Shown here: piece by piece, positions 26,001 to 35,110 of the stretch | Layout: the number at the start of each line of letters is the position of its first letter | How positions within the stretch are numbered: position 1 is the stretch's first letter | NCBI RefSeq assembly: GCF_018812025.1 | Contig: NC_063061.1 | Location: 1-64,000, forward strand | Length of the DNA stretch: 64,000 nt | Direction of reading: 5' to 3' | Source of the DNA: Megalobrama amblycephala | Lineage: Eukaryota; Chordata; Actinopteri; Cypriniformes; Xenocyprididae | Made by a program: the position numbers and the translations under genes | Notes under the pieces: model-generated | What the model was told of the DNA's origin: nothing | What the model saw: only the letters and a program-made list of their open reading frames with translations | Databases searched by the model: none

Positions 26001-29000
26001 TGGGGACGAGGAAGTAATGGCTGTAGATGCCTAACTCGGTCTGACTTTCTCTATGGCTCCTTTAGCCAGCAAATTTTTCACCTCGCTCCCCACTGAGGTA
26101 GGAAACATACCGCTGAAACATGTTTTTTTTGAGCAAATTGAAGTACTGTCCCCAAAACCCATTTTGACACTCTGGGGATGGTCTGCCCGTGTGGCAAGGG
26201 GTTGAATTGGTTCGAGCGACGGGTTGTTGCGAGGGGACCCGATGCTCGTGATATGTTTGTTTTATCTTGTTTGCTATAAAAGTGATGAGTTGCATAGGTG
26301 CGGGAACTTGAGCAGGCCAAGTGTTTACAAACAAATTGTCTCCAGCACCCAGAACTGAACGGGGTGTTAGGTGCCATAAATATTCGTAAAGAATGCTCTT
26401 TTAGAGAGAATAGTTATATGAGTATCCATTGATAGTCATAAGGGAGAACGTCATACATTAACGAGCTGTTAGCACTGCATTCAGCTGAGCACTGTCAGTA
26501 TGAATGAGGTGGAACAGTCAATGTAGGTTCTCAAAACCTTGACTGGGCAGAGTAAATACAACTCCTGGTCCTTCTGCGAGGGGAGGAAGTGCAGAGAGTG
26601 TGATAACTTGTGCACTTCAGGTACGTAACCATGCCTTGGCTTTAGGATGACCTTGGAGTCGTTGGGCCCGAACTCAAGGAAGGTAGGGCTCACAGAGAGC
26701 ACCTGCAAATCTCCTACTCGCTTAACCGATGCTAAAGCTAATAGCAGAGCAGCTTTGAGCGACAGGAGTTGAATGTCTGCAGACTGTAACAGTTCAAAGG
26801 GAATGCTGTCAGTGCTGTGCTCACTTTTGCAGCATGCATAGAGCTAGGGGAATCCCCTTGCTGCAGGGAGGATGAGACACATGGGAATAGACCGGCGTGA
26901 GCTCACCTAGCCTCATTCAATCAGTCTTGCAATTGCATTGTTCCTTTTTCTCATGCCAGAGATAAAAAGAACAGTGAAAAACAAGGGGAAGAGCCGTCTT
27001 CAGAGAAAGTGATCTGTGAACGCAGCGAGGCGAGACTTGCGCTCTAGTGGTGAGAGCGTCCATCTTCAATGGAGGCAGATTATGGGAGCGGGGCTGGCAA
27101 GTGACGCGCTCCAAAATTCGGCATTTGTTATAAAAATCTCTTTGCTCATATACAGTGGTGTGAAAAAGTGATTTTTTTTAGCATGTTTGTCACACTTAAA
27201 TGTTTCAGATCATCAAACAAATTTAACAAATCAAAGATAACACACGTAAACACAACATGCAGTTTTTATTATGAAGGGAAAACAAAATCCAAATCCACAT
27301 GGCCCTATGTGAAAAAGTGCTTGCCCCTAAACCTAATAACTAGTTGGGCCACCCTTAGCAGCAACAACTGCAATCAAGCGTTTGCAATAACTTGCAATGA
27401 GTCTGTTACAGTGCTGTGGAGGAATTTTGGCCCACTCATCTTTGTAGAATTGTTGTAACTCAGCCACATTGGAGGGTTTTCGAGCATGAACCGCATTTTT
27501 AAGGTCATGCCACAGCATCTCAATAGGATTGAGGTCAGGACTCTGACTAGGCCACTCCAAAGTCTTCATTTTGTTTTTCTTCAGCCATTCAGAGGTGGAC
27601 TTGCTGGTGTATTTTGGATCATTGTCCTGCTGCAGAACCCAAGTTCACTTCAGCTTGAGGTCACGAACAGATGGCCGGACATTGTCCTTCAGGATTTTTT
27701 GGTAAACAGCAGAATTCATGGTTCCATTTATCACAGAAAGTTTTCCAGGTCCTGAAGCAGCAAAACAGCCCCAGACCATCACAGTACCACCACCATATTT
27801 ACTGTTAGTATGATGTTCTTTTTCTGAAATGCCGTGTTACTTTTATGCCAGACGTAATGGGACACACACTTTCCAAAAAAGTTCAACTTTTGTCTCATCA
27901 GTCCACAGTATTTTCCCAAAGGTCTTGGGGATCATCAAGATGTTTTCTGGCAAAACTGAGACTAGCCTTTATGTTCTTTTTGCTCAGCAGCGGTTTTAGT
28001 CTTGGAACTCTGCCATGCAGGCCATTTTTGCCCAGTCTCTTTCTTATGGTGGAGTCACGAACACTGACCTTAACTGTCAACTGTTAACTTTTTCACACAG
28101 GGCCATGTGGGTTTGGATTTTGTTTTCCCTTCGTAATAAAAACCTTCATTTAAAAACTGCATGTTGTGTTTACTTGTGTTATATTTGATTCATATTTAAA
28201 TTAGTTTGATGATCTGAAACATTAAAGTGTGACAAACATGCAAAAAAATAAAAAATCAGGCACTTTTTCACACCACTGTAAAAATAAAAAATTGTTATAC
28301 ATCTCTTTGTCTGTATGCTAATGTGGGTGAATGCATGGGTGAACTATCCCTTTAAAGCAGTTTATCATGCTAATTTTTAAACTAATTTAATCATAAGTGA
28401 AATGTCAAAAAATTTCATCAAAAGCTGGTTTTATATTATTATCAATAGCAAGCAGCAGGTGTGAATTAATTGACAATGAACACTATAGCAGTAGTTAATA
28501 AGTATTAGTACAATGACAGTTTGTACACAATATCATTGTTTGTTGGTACATCATTGACCAGCTGATTGCATCATTTTTTCTGTTCTGTAAAACAATTCGC
28601 AGGAACCTGCACACAATCTTCATGTACTCGCCAGTATCACTTTGTGTCTGAGTCTAAGACTTGGACTGAAGCTCAGAGTTACTGCAGACAGAATTACACT
28701 GATCTGGCCACCGTTGATAACATGGAGGAAATGAAAAGACTCATCAAAACAGTACGTGGCACTTACTATGGCTCAGCTTGGATTGGTCTGTATGAAGATA
28801 TGAACAGCTGGAAATGGTCTCTGGAGAATGCAACATTAGAGAAAGGTTTTACAAGCTGGTATGTCCAGCAACCAGTGAACTCAGGTGGACAGAGTCTCTG
28901 TGTGTACATGACAAATATCCAGGGAACATGGAGTGAGATCCCTTGCCACCAGTATTTAAGTACATTTGTTTGCTATGATGGTGAGAACTGCTGTTGACTA

Positions 29001-31320
29001 TTTATAAATATATTAATGCAATATATTAATGATATACCATGTTATATCACATACACATATATTCCCCACAGGAAGAGTGAATGCTAGCGAGAGTTATGTG
29101 TTAATTTACCTACTCACAACCTGGACTGAAGCTCAGAGTTACTGCAGAGAATATCACACAGACCTCGTCAGTATCAGGAATATGACTGAAAACAACAAGA
29201 TTCAGGTATTACTTTCAAATAATAATAACGGTGTTTGGATTGGACTGTACAGAACCAGATCTTGGTCAGATCAGAGCAACTCTTCATTCAGTAACTGGAT
29301 GACAGGACAGCCAGATAATGCTGGAAACAGTGAATACTGCACTGCAGTGTCATTTAGTGACTCTGGGAGCTGGACAGATGAAAACTGTAATAATGCATTA
29401 CCTTTCATTTGCTACAGCGGTGAGTGGATCTCTAATTAATATAATTACCTTTCATTTTTTAAACAATGTAACAAATGAGAAAAAGATATATTAGAACATC
29501 ACAAATTAAAGGCACTTTAAAAAAAAATCTAAAAGTGTGACTAATTTTTTGGTTTTATATCTTTCCATTTTGCCTACCTTGACAGCATTAGCATCATCCC
29601 GCCAGTATCACTTTGTGAATGAATCCAAGACCTGGACTGAAGCTCAGAGATACTGCCGACAGAATTACACTGATCTGGCCACCATTGATAACATGGAGGA
29701 AATGAACAGGTCGATTAACACAGTTAATGGGAGTTACAATGGCTCAGCCTGGATTGGACTGTATGATGATGTGAACAGTTGGAGATGGTCATTGGAGGAT
29801 AATGACTTTTATCAGGATGGAGGGAGAGATTTCAGAAACTTTATTCATGAATCAAACAACGTTGTTGGGAATGAACTGTGTGTTTACATGGATTATAATG
29901 GAAACTGGTATGATACGTTATGTGAATATTGGAAAACATTTGTCTGTTATGATGGTAAGACATTTAAATTGAACATTTCTTTTTTATATATACATATTTA
30001 GTTTCCTTTCAGTGAAGCATCAGTCAGTAAGTTAGTCTCAACAAATGTTACTGATAGTATTGTGGTAAGATCTCTAGAGCATGTCGTAGCTTAGCTTTTG
30101 GATCAAAACCAAAGTATACTGTATACTCACATAAAACATGTAAATGGATTGTATATATGAATGCATTTAAAATATGGTTGCCTAATCAACAAATGAAGGG
30201 AATTGATTTTAAATGTATATTTTTATCTTAGGTAGAGAAAATGCCTCTCAGAAGTTTGTCTTGGTTTCTGTGGGAAGGACCTGGCCTGAAGCTCAGAGAT
30301 ACTGCAGAGAGATGTACACAGACCTGGCCAGTGTGAGAGATGAGACGGAGCGTCAACAGATACTGAGCATTACACCTGTTGGTTGGTCTGTATGGATTGG
30401 TCTGCATAGAAAGAGACTGTGGTCAGATCAGAGCAGCTCTTCCTTCACATATTGGCTGCCATATACTCAATATATTGCTGCACAACCAGATAATGGTGAA
30501 TATGTCCCAGGAGAGCAGGGAATTCAGCACTGCACAGCTGCGTCTTTAAAATACTTTGGCCAGTGGACAGATGAAAGATGCATTGCCAGTTTGCCTTTCT
30601 TCTGTTACAGTGGTGAGCAAATTCTATAATACACACCTTCTATAATGAAATAAAAGAATAAACATCAGACTAATACACAAAGAAAGAAGAAAATTCTGAT
30701 GTGTAAAATGCTTAAGTTTTGCTAATGCTAGTCTTCTGTTTACTTTTTGGTGAACCTGATGACCATCATATCAACACCTTTTCAGATAAGTATGGTACGT
30801 TTGTGCAGATATGTGATCTGTTTGTTTCTTTTGTTATCAATAATCTCAAAACACAATGTAAATTGTTAAACTTTAGTACATAAGTGGATGAATTATGACA
30901 CCTGACCTGTTTTGTATTTTTTATTTATTGATCAGTGATGGGAATGCGAGTAAAAGTTACAAGTCCTGAACATTTGTCAAAGTCTCAAATTGAAGCGCTT
31001 GTCATTATACAGGTAAGTAACTCAACAGTCACAATCATTAATTTGCCAACAGCAATGAAAATTGATTATTTTTTTTACATAAACATTGTATTATATTCAG
31101 TATATTATTCATTTGATTGATACTGCATATAACTTTCCTTATATATAAACTTCCTATAAAAGGGCAACGGTGCAATAAATATCTTAAAAATGTAGTAAAT
31201 TAATGATAATGGTTTGTCATAAAACTCTTATATTTTCAGTTAAAAGAAGAGCTGATCAAGCTCGGACTTCCCAACAACATCACCACGCATTTGAGAGACT
31301 ATCGTATGATCCATCCCTGA
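12920..31320 (+). CDS. secreted tandem C-type lectin with eight CTLDs (macrophage mannose receptor 1-like)
   Basis: Model: 12920-12944, 17199-17573, 17936-18274, 18819-19193, 19284-19664, 20689-20721, 28603-28980, 29072-29419, 29586-29954, 30232-30612, 30786-30794, 30936-31012, 31240-31320 (13 coding exons; exon 1 begins in 5'UTR at 12918). They sum to 3,171 nt, so 1,056 residues plus stop, with every junction in phase 1 until the last two exons. Exon 1 gives a hydrophobic leader (MFSLVLFSGFFTLTQC across the junction). Each large exon is one CTLD with the WIGL core and paired cysteines. The C-terminal exons encode a hydrophilic tail (MRVKVTSPEHLSKSQIEAL) and no membrane helix, so the product is probably secreted. 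There are no CysR or FN2 domains, so it is not a true mannose receptor. The 8.9-kb gap between CTLD4 and CTLD5 leaves open two adjacent four-CTLD genes. The spacing is caused by transposons. Confidence 0.75.
13540..13705 (+). mobile_element. tRNA-derived SINE fragment
   Basis: A-box-like TGGCTGAATGGTTTGAGAGG and B-box-like GGTTTGATTC with tRNA-like spacing, followed by a non-tRNA body. It lies in lectin intron 1. Confidence 0.55.
13880..14110. repeat. interspersed repeat with an octamer motif, copy 1
   Basis: Shares a long stretch (GGGGGCCGGGAGCAGCAGCT, then CATTTGCATTTAAAGGGACA) with the reverse complement of 37880-38110. Non-coding MITE-like repeat. Confidence 0.6.
14112..15010 (-). pseudogene. 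Tc1/mariner transposase remnant
   Basis: The left end CAGTTGTGGTCAGAATTATT follows a TA. On the minus strand the text at about 14667-14870 reads PPDGFGAHM and AGSLMLWAYFCAGGPGHLV, the Tc1 catalytic-core pattern, with several frame breaks. The other end is lost near 15010, where unrelated GC-rich sequence begins. Not functional. It sits in lectin intron 1. Confidence 0.7.
15320..16837 (-). CDS. proline/alanine-rich low-complexity ORF, coding status uncertain
   Basis: A 505-codon ORF starts MYEGMDWTPLQAV, runs through about 36 EPSAPAxA repeats (from the 27-bp array) and ends in about 170 proline-rich residues. It contains no known domain, no signal peptide and no splice support. Long ORFs are also open in other frames over the same array, as expected when the repeat unit is a multiple of three and lacks stop codons. 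It lies antisense within intron 1 of the lectin gene. The non-repeat part suggests it belongs to a transposable element, but I cannot name it. Confidence 0.25.
   Translation of the reverse strand: MYEGMDWTPLQAVPAATAEPSAPAPAAEPSAPAAATELSAPAAAREPSAPATATEPSAPAAAAEPSAPAAAREPSAPATAAEPSAPAATREPSAPATAAEPSAPAAAREPSAPATATEPSAPATAAEPSAPATAAEPSAPATAAEPSAPAAAREPSAPAAAREPSAPAAAEPSAPATATEPSAPATAAEPSAPAAAREPSAPAAAREPSAPATATEPSAPAAAAEPSAPAAAREPSAPATAAEPSAPAATREPSAPATAAEPSAPATAAEPSAPAATREPSAPATAAEPSAPAAAREPSAPATAAEPSAPAAAEPSAPAAAREPSAPATAAEPSAPATATPRSPPPASSTRTPSRPVGPLTPPWLQPPSSPPWPISPSVPPDSILPPVPHWSFVGLPSPQDCTPPVSPRPFVPLAPLASSLPPAPPRSSVVLAPLRPSGTPPAPRSSEPSALPCPAEPSAPPGLVYNSATTPHPPWPPSAPDPLSMTSDPPWRPQCPSTPLPAPA
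15827..16800. repeat. GC-rich minisatellite, 27-bp unit (24-bp variants)
   Basis: About 36 units built on GCTGGAGCAGAGGGCTCG followed by GCGGCGGTG, GCGGGCGGCG or shorter tails. Units vary mainly in the tail. It is the strongest GC island in an otherwise AT-rich window. Array length is likely to differ between individuals. Confidence 0.95.
17000..17071. repeat. (CA)n microsatellite
   Basis: CA dinucleotide run with two short interruptions, about 130 bp upstream of the CTLD1 exon. Confidence 0.9.
17199..17573 (+). CDS. lectin exon 2: CTLD1
   Basis: Complete CTLD from YVFVNESKTWAEAQRYC through AWIGLHDD to YLCYDG. The usual EPN/QPD sugar-site triplet is absent (EGPSKNGDG stands in its place), and the later W-x-D motif reads WHTAGC. 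Calcium-dependent sugar binding by this domain is therefore doubtful. Donor GTGAGC at 17574. Confidence 0.85.
17598..17867. mobile_element. 270-bp hAT-type MITE
   Basis: The ends GGTAACACTTTA and TAAAGTGTTACC are inverted. They are flanked by a perfect 8-bp duplication AAATGTCT at 17590-17597 and 17868-17875. Lies in the intron between CTLD1 and CTLD2. Confidence 0.75.
17936..18274 (+). CDS. lectin exon 3: CTLD2 (QPD type)
   Basis: Starts RENASDTYVFYQYLSWTEAQ and contains WIGLY. It has a QPD triplet (GQPDNAG) and WADENC, the arrangement associated with galactose-type ligands and Ca site 2. It ends FFCYSG at donor GTGAGT. Confidence 0.85.
18819..19193 (+). CDS. lectin exon 4: CTLD3 (EPN type)
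   Basis: Reads RQYHFVNESKTWTEAQRYC, AWIGLYDD, then an intact mannose-type EPN triplet (HEPNNVGGNE) with WYDVSC. This is the only intact EPN domain in the gene. It is nearly identical to CTLD7 (29586-29954). Acceptor ATTTACAG, donor GTAAGG. Confidence 0.88.
19284..19664 (+). CDS. lectin exon 5: CTLD4 (QPD type)
   Basis: Reads SENATETYIRITDGKTWSEA, VWIGLYRNR, AQPDNGN and WTDEIC. It has a longer loop before the cysteine than CTLD2. It is the counterpart of CTLD8. It ends in phase 1 with A at 19664, then donor GTAAGT. Confidence 0.88.
20420..21650. mobile_element. hAT-type element nested in a TTAA element
   Basis: Ends TAGGGCTGCAAC and GATTCAGCCCTA. Perfect 8-bp duplication CTGGAGAT at 20412-20419 and 21651-21658. 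It contains ATTAATCG-rich subterminal motifs and no transposase. It is younger than the surrounding TTAA element, which it splits. Confidence 0.8.
20689..20721 (+). CDS. lectin exon 6: possible 11-residue stalk exon
   Basis: Between acceptor TTTCCTCCTCAG and donor GTACTG, 33 nt read VINSPTVTMT in the phase shared by both neighbouring exons. It is Thr/Pro-rich, as a linker would be. The block lies inside a hAT element (20420-21650), so it could also be a chance splice-like block. Skipping it keeps the frame. Confidence 0.3.
22925..23735. mobile_element. hAT-type element inserted in the DIRS copy
   Basis: The left end CAGAGGATCACGTTA and right end TAACGTGACCTCTG are inverted (one mismatch or gap). 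The 8-bp duplication GTCCCGCC lies at 22917-22924 and 23736-23743. No transposase is seen. Confidence 0.78.
26500..26725 (-). repeat. second copy of the DIRS recombinase segment
   Basis: Repeats about 24070-24300 almost word for word (GTCAATGTAGGTTCTCAAAA and on to GAAGGTAGGGCTCACAGAGA), but lacks a short stretch around the GAACGGAGTGGAG text. Direct orientation. Confidence 0.75.
27153..28278 (-). mobile_element. Tc1-like transposon with both ends, dead transposase
   Basis: The ends CAGTGGTGTGAAAAAGTG and CACTTTTTCACACCACTG are inverted and bordered by TA on both sides. Minus-strand transposase fragments include DSTIRKRLGKNGLHGR (about 28000) and WPSQSPDLNPIEMLWHDL (about 27530), the DDE C-terminal signature, in different frames. 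At 1.13 kb it is shorter than typical full Tc1 elements. It lies in the lectin intron before CTLD5. Confidence 0.85.
28279..28602. other. intron sequence upstream of CTLD5
   Basis: AT-rich. It contains a remnant of the AAAGGGATAGTTCACCC family end near 28340-28356. No signal-peptide exon is apparent, which argues mildly for one lectin gene rather than two. Confidence 0.35.
28603..28980 (+). CDS. lectin exon 7: CTLD5 (degenerate triplet)
   Basis: Begins TCTQSSCTRQYHFVSESKTW, with two extra N-terminal cysteines, suggesting a long-form CTLD start or the start of a new lectin unit. WIGLYED is present. The triplet reads QPV (QQPVNSGGQ) and the late motif WSEIPC, so the sugar site is probably altered. 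Confidence 0.85.
29072..29419 (+). CDS. lectin exon 8: CTLD6 (QPD type)
   Basis: Reads RVNASESYVLIYLLTTWTEA, VWIGLYRTRSWSDQSNSSF, GQPDNAGNSE and WTDENC. Closest in this gene to CTLD2, sharing the RSWSDQSNSSF stretch. Confidence 0.88.
29586..29954 (+). CDS. lectin exon 9: CTLD7 (EPN changed to ESN)
   Basis: Almost a copy of CTLD3 (ALASSRQYHFVNESKTWTEA, AWIGLYDDV, LEDNDFYQDG). The mannose triplet has changed from EPN to ESN (HESNNVVGNE). WYDTLC follows. Loss of the proline, normally cis in this loop, predicts altered or lost mannose binding. Confidence 0.88.
30232..30612 (+). CDS. lectin exon 10: CTLD8 (QPD type)
   Basis: Reads RENASQKFVLVSVGRTWPEA, VWIGLHRKR, AQPDNGEY and WTDERC. Same extended loop layout as CTLD4. 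It ends FFCYSG at donor GTGAGC. Confidence 0.88.
30786..31320 (+). CDS. lectin exons 11-13: C-terminal tail
   Basis: Micro-exon 30786-30794 (DKYG; optional, phase-neutral), then 30936-31012 (VMGMRVKVTSPEHLSKSQIE and on to IIQ) and 31240-31320 (LKEELIKLGLPNNITTHLRD to IHP and TGA). A short charged tail of this style, with an M-x-V-K-V strand and an L-x-x-L-G-L-P segment, closes several fish CTLD proteins as I recall them. No transmembrane segment is present. Confidence 0.7.
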
Positions 31321-31679
31321 TGTAGGAGGAAAGCGCTTTGCAGTTTCTAATAATACACTTGTGGGCTCAATACTTAATACTTAATCAAGCATTATACTAT
31401 AATCTATAAAGACTTTTACAAATGAATGATCCAGATTTTGTTTTCCCAATATGTTATGTCATTGGCATGTGTTGTTTAACAGACCAATTAAATCAGTGAA
31501 GGGGGTTATATAAAAATACTAGCAATGAAAGTAACTTGATTTTCATTGTCAGAATGATGGAAAATTATAACATACAGTACAGTACAATGTACTCATTATG
31601 CAGATTTTTTGCATTAATGTGATATGATTTAAATATGATATGTAAGATGATGATTTTGTTAAAATTTACATAATATGGT

Positions 31680-31685
31680 AATAAA
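31680..31685 (+). promoter_or_regulatory. candidate polyadenylation signal of the lectin gene
   Basis: AATAAA, 360 nt after the lectin stop codon. It is the first canonical hexamer I noticed downstream. Usage is unverified. Confidence 0.35.
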
Positions 31686-31929
31686 TGTTGCATCAGTAAA
31701 GTTACCTAAAGTTTAAAACTTCTGTTTTATGGGACTTAAGGATTAGTAGTAGAACCAAAGGAATGAAAACCTGATTAAAATTGTCATCCTGGCATCTTCA
31801 ACAATATCTCAATGAACACAAACACATTTTCCAAAATGCTGACAAGACAAAGTTTAATATAACATCTGTTTAACTTATAACATGAAAGTAAGGTTAATAA
31901 TACACCTTAGATTACACATTTTTCAGTTT

Positions 31930-32470
31930 TACTCCAATTAGGGTGATGCAAAAATTAGTAAACCCCACAACAAAAACTACTACATCTAGTACTTTGTATG
32001 GCCTCCATGATTTTTAATGACAGCACCAAGTCTTCTAGGCATGGAATGAACAAGTTGGCGACATTTGGCAACTTTTTCCATTCTTCAAGAATGTCCTCTT
32101 TTAGAGACTGGATGCTGGATGGAGACTGATGCTCAACTTGTCTCTTCAGAATTCCCCATAGGTGATCGATTGGGTTCAGAGCAGGAGCCACTGAATCACT
32201 TTCACCCTGTTCTTCTTCAGAAATCCAACATTGACTTAGATCACCATTTAGGATCATTGTCATGTTGGAAAAGTGCACGACAACCAAGGGCACGGAGTGA
32301 TGGTAGCATCTTCTCTTTCAGTATAGAGTGGTACAGCTCCCCGACACCAGCAGCCCTCATGCAGCCCCACATAAGGACACTGCCACCACAATGTTTCACT
32401 GTAGGCACCATGCATTTTTCTTTGTATTCCTCTCCTTTGCAATGCCATACAGTTTTGATATAACAGAGAC
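31930..32470 (-). pseudogene. Tc1-like transposase fragment
   Basis: Minus-strand text reads GGSVLMWGCMRAAGVGELYH (about 32390-32330) and APALNPIDHLWGILKRQVE (about 32190-32130), the second and third parts of the Tc1 DDE core, in different frames. The upstream half is missing where DIRS sequence begins near 32480, so one element interrupted or truncated the other. Confidence 0.75.
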
Positions 32471-32479
32471 AGGTCTGAG

Positions 32480-34480
32480 AACCATGGTTAGGTCCTGCAC
32501 AGAGGAGCCACCAGGAGGACCTTGTGAGCACTCTCTCTGATTCGTTTGACAACCAGGGAAATCAGAGCGATCGGGGGAAAGGCATACAGGAGGAGGCTGG
32601 GCCAGTCGTGTGCGAGCGCATCCCTGGTTTTTGAGAAATATATTGGGCAATGATAATTGCGTTCTGAGGCGAAGAGGTCGACCTATACTCTTCCAAAGAC
32701 ATCCCAAATTTTCTGAACTGTGTGGGGGTGGAGCGAGCATTCCTCTGAGGGAAGGTTGTTCCAGGACAACATGTCCGCCCCGGGTGTAAATGTTTCCGCA
32801 AGCTGCTGAATGGCTAGAGATCGTTCTGGCGAGACCACGGCCCTCATGCGGGTCGAGTCTAAAATTATTCCCAGGAGCTCTTGGGAAAATTGACCTTGAG
32901 CCCCAAGCACTCGAATGATGGATCTGTGAGATATAAGCTCGGGCTCTGACTGGGCCAGAACAAGCCAGTCGTTGAGGTAGTTCAGTATGCGCACACCCAT
33001 CAGTCTCAGAGGAGAGAGCGGCATCCATGCACTTCGTAAAGGTGCAGGGAGCTAGGGACAGTCCGAATGGAAGGACTGTGCATTGATATGCCACCCCTTC
33101 GAAGGCGAATCTCGAAAATTGCCTGTGATGGGGGGCTATCTGGATGTGAAAATAAGCATCTTTCAGATCATGGGAAAAGAACCAGTCTCCCGGGCAGATT
33201 TGTGGGAAGATCTACTTCAAAGTGATCATTATGAATGAGCGCTTTTTCAGGGCCCTGTTCAGTTGTCTGAGATCAAGGATGGGTCTGAGACTGCCATCCT
33301 TTTTGGGAACTAGGAAGTGCCTGCTGTAGAAGCCTGACTCGCTCAGTGCTGGGGAAACCACTTCTATGGCTCCTTTTGCCAGCATGGTGTTTACCTTGGA
33401 ATGTAGAACATGCACGTCCTTGCTTTCCACAGAGGTCTGGGCCATGCCGTTGAATAATGGGGCCCGTTGAGAGAGTACATAACCTCATTTTATTATGTTT
33501 AGCACCCAAGTTGTCACTCCAGGGAGAGTTGGGGAGCTGGAACGCTTTGGCAGGAAGTGTCGCATAGCCTGGGACGACTACTGTGCGGCTGTGAAGCGCT
33601 CAGTAAACCATCAACAGCAGGACCAAAGAGACCAGTGGGGGAGACAGGCGAGTCGAGGAAGACTGCTTTGTCCGCGTCCTTGATCTCGGTCAGCGTTAAC
33701 CACAGGTGGAACTCCAGAACTACCAGGGTGGCCATTGAACACCCAATAGCCTGAGCCATTGTCTTGGTGGCGCACAGGGCCAGGTCCGTGGTGCTGCGCA
33801 GCTCTTTGAATATGGCTGAGTAGTGACCAGCCTCATCCAGAGCCTGCAGGAGCTTAGTCTGGTACACCTGGATTACCGCCATGGTGTGGATTGCAGAAGC
33901 TGTCTGGCCGGCCGATGAGTACGCCGTCCAGTAAGGGCTGACGTAGTGTGGCAGGGCTTGGATGGGTGGACGACCTTCGTTTTCCATCCAGTGGTGGCAG
34001 ACGGGAACAGGTGTGAGGCCACAGCTTCGTCCAAAGGAGGCAGCTTCTCATAACCTTTCTGCTTGGCGCCGTCAATGGAAGTGAGAACGTGAGAGGCAGG
34101 AGAATGTAGGTGGGCTGAGTATGGGGCGCGCCTCGACTTCATGAACTTATCGTGGACCTCAGGGAAGAAGGGTGCTGCTCGCTGAGGGGGTGCTTGATGT
34201 CGTCCACGCAGGAACCACTCATCTAAGTGGCTGTGTGTCGGTTCGTGAGGCGCAGGCCACTCCAGACCAAACTGCTCCATGGCCTTTGACAGCACTCGGG
34301 TGAGTTCAGAGGCAATGGACATCCTACTTTCGATTGGCTCTGAAGACGTTAAGGGGGCGGGGTCATGAAGCGAGCCAACCACTCCTCGGCATCCGAGGCC
34401 GCTATGGACATGCTGTCATCCAGCGGCTCTTCATCAGATCCCCCGAACGAGACCAGGTTGTGGAGAGAGTGAGGTATGTG
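32480..34480 (-). mobile_element. DIRS-like retrotransposon, copy 2 (gag-RT-RNase H part)
   Basis: On the minus strand, in order: gag-like protein (34382-33514, with AGQTASAIHTMAVIQVYQ and SSTTDLALCATKT), RT start (33445-33212, PILDLRQLNRALKK), RT core (LPFGLSLAPCTFTK near 33070) and palm (RILNYLNDWLVLAQSE near 32970). RNase H-like text follows to about 32560. Several frameshifts. The catalytic YLDDW is YLNDW here, so the enzyme is dead. The recombinase end is lost at the junction with the Tc1 fragment. Confidence 0.72.
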
Positions 34481-35110
34481 GGACTTGAGCCGGCGTAAAC
34501 TCACTCTCATCCCAGCGCTGGGATCCTCTGCCCCGCTATTTTTTCCTCACAGGTCCCTGGGAGGAAGAAAACGTGAGGGTGAGAGGGGCAGAGTCGCTCC
34601 CTGAAAAGAAAGCGATCCACGAGCGCAAAGAGGCCAGACTAATTTATAATGCAACTGCGTTGCAGAAGGATACACCAAAGTGCACTCACTCGATGCTGCA
34701 GGCGGCTCGGGAGCAAAGCGCTGACCAGGCTGCTTGGGAGCGGCGTGGGAACAGAGCTGCTTGAGAGCAGGAGCTGATCTGGCTGTGAAGGGGCGGGTTG
34801 ATCAGCGCTGCACGAGAGCTGCAATCTGAGCCGAGAGCTGGCAGAATGGCGAGAGAGCTGCAGGCTGCTCATAGGCGGCGAGCAGCTTGAGAGTTTCGAA
34901 CAGAGGAGAGGCAAGCTGATCAAACTACTGCAGAGTGGCGAGCTGATCAGCGGCGAATTCCAGCTGCTTGCAGTTGAAGGCGGCTTCAAGTCTTGTAGTC
35001 TCAGCGAAGAGATGATATCTGCATCGCTGAAGGAGAATGAATCGATTTACCACGGTGAGATGGCCACTTATATAGCCCGATACCCAACCCCTTTTGGCAG
35101 GCTCGCTCAC
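34481..35110 (-). mobile_element. probable 5' portion of DIRS copy 2
   Basis: Contiguous with the gag-like region and with composition like the 26760-27110 stretch near copy 1 (shared GATCYRYGARCGCARMGAGG-type text). No domain. Short Ser/Leu-rich ORFs are not credible genes. Confidence 0.4.

Larger units (their letters stand above)
22560..26730 (-). mobile_element. DIRS-like tyrosine-recombinase retrotransposon, copy 1, broken
   Basis: Reading on the minus strand: RT at about 26060-25160, with an intact YLDDW catalytic motif near 25640; RNase H-like text with TDKSNTGWGAL at about 25150 and VDLFASKDN near 24750; then a tyrosine-recombinase-like region with SQARALSTRILYALK (24264-24596) and LFVCFGGCTKGH (about 24050). 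Terminal sequence lies at 22580-22920. Frameshifts and stops interrupt every domain, so it is inactive. A hAT element (22925-23735) has inserted into it. Part of the recombinase region is repeated at 26500-26725. It lies between CTLD4 and CTLD5 of the lectin gene. Confidence 0.7.
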
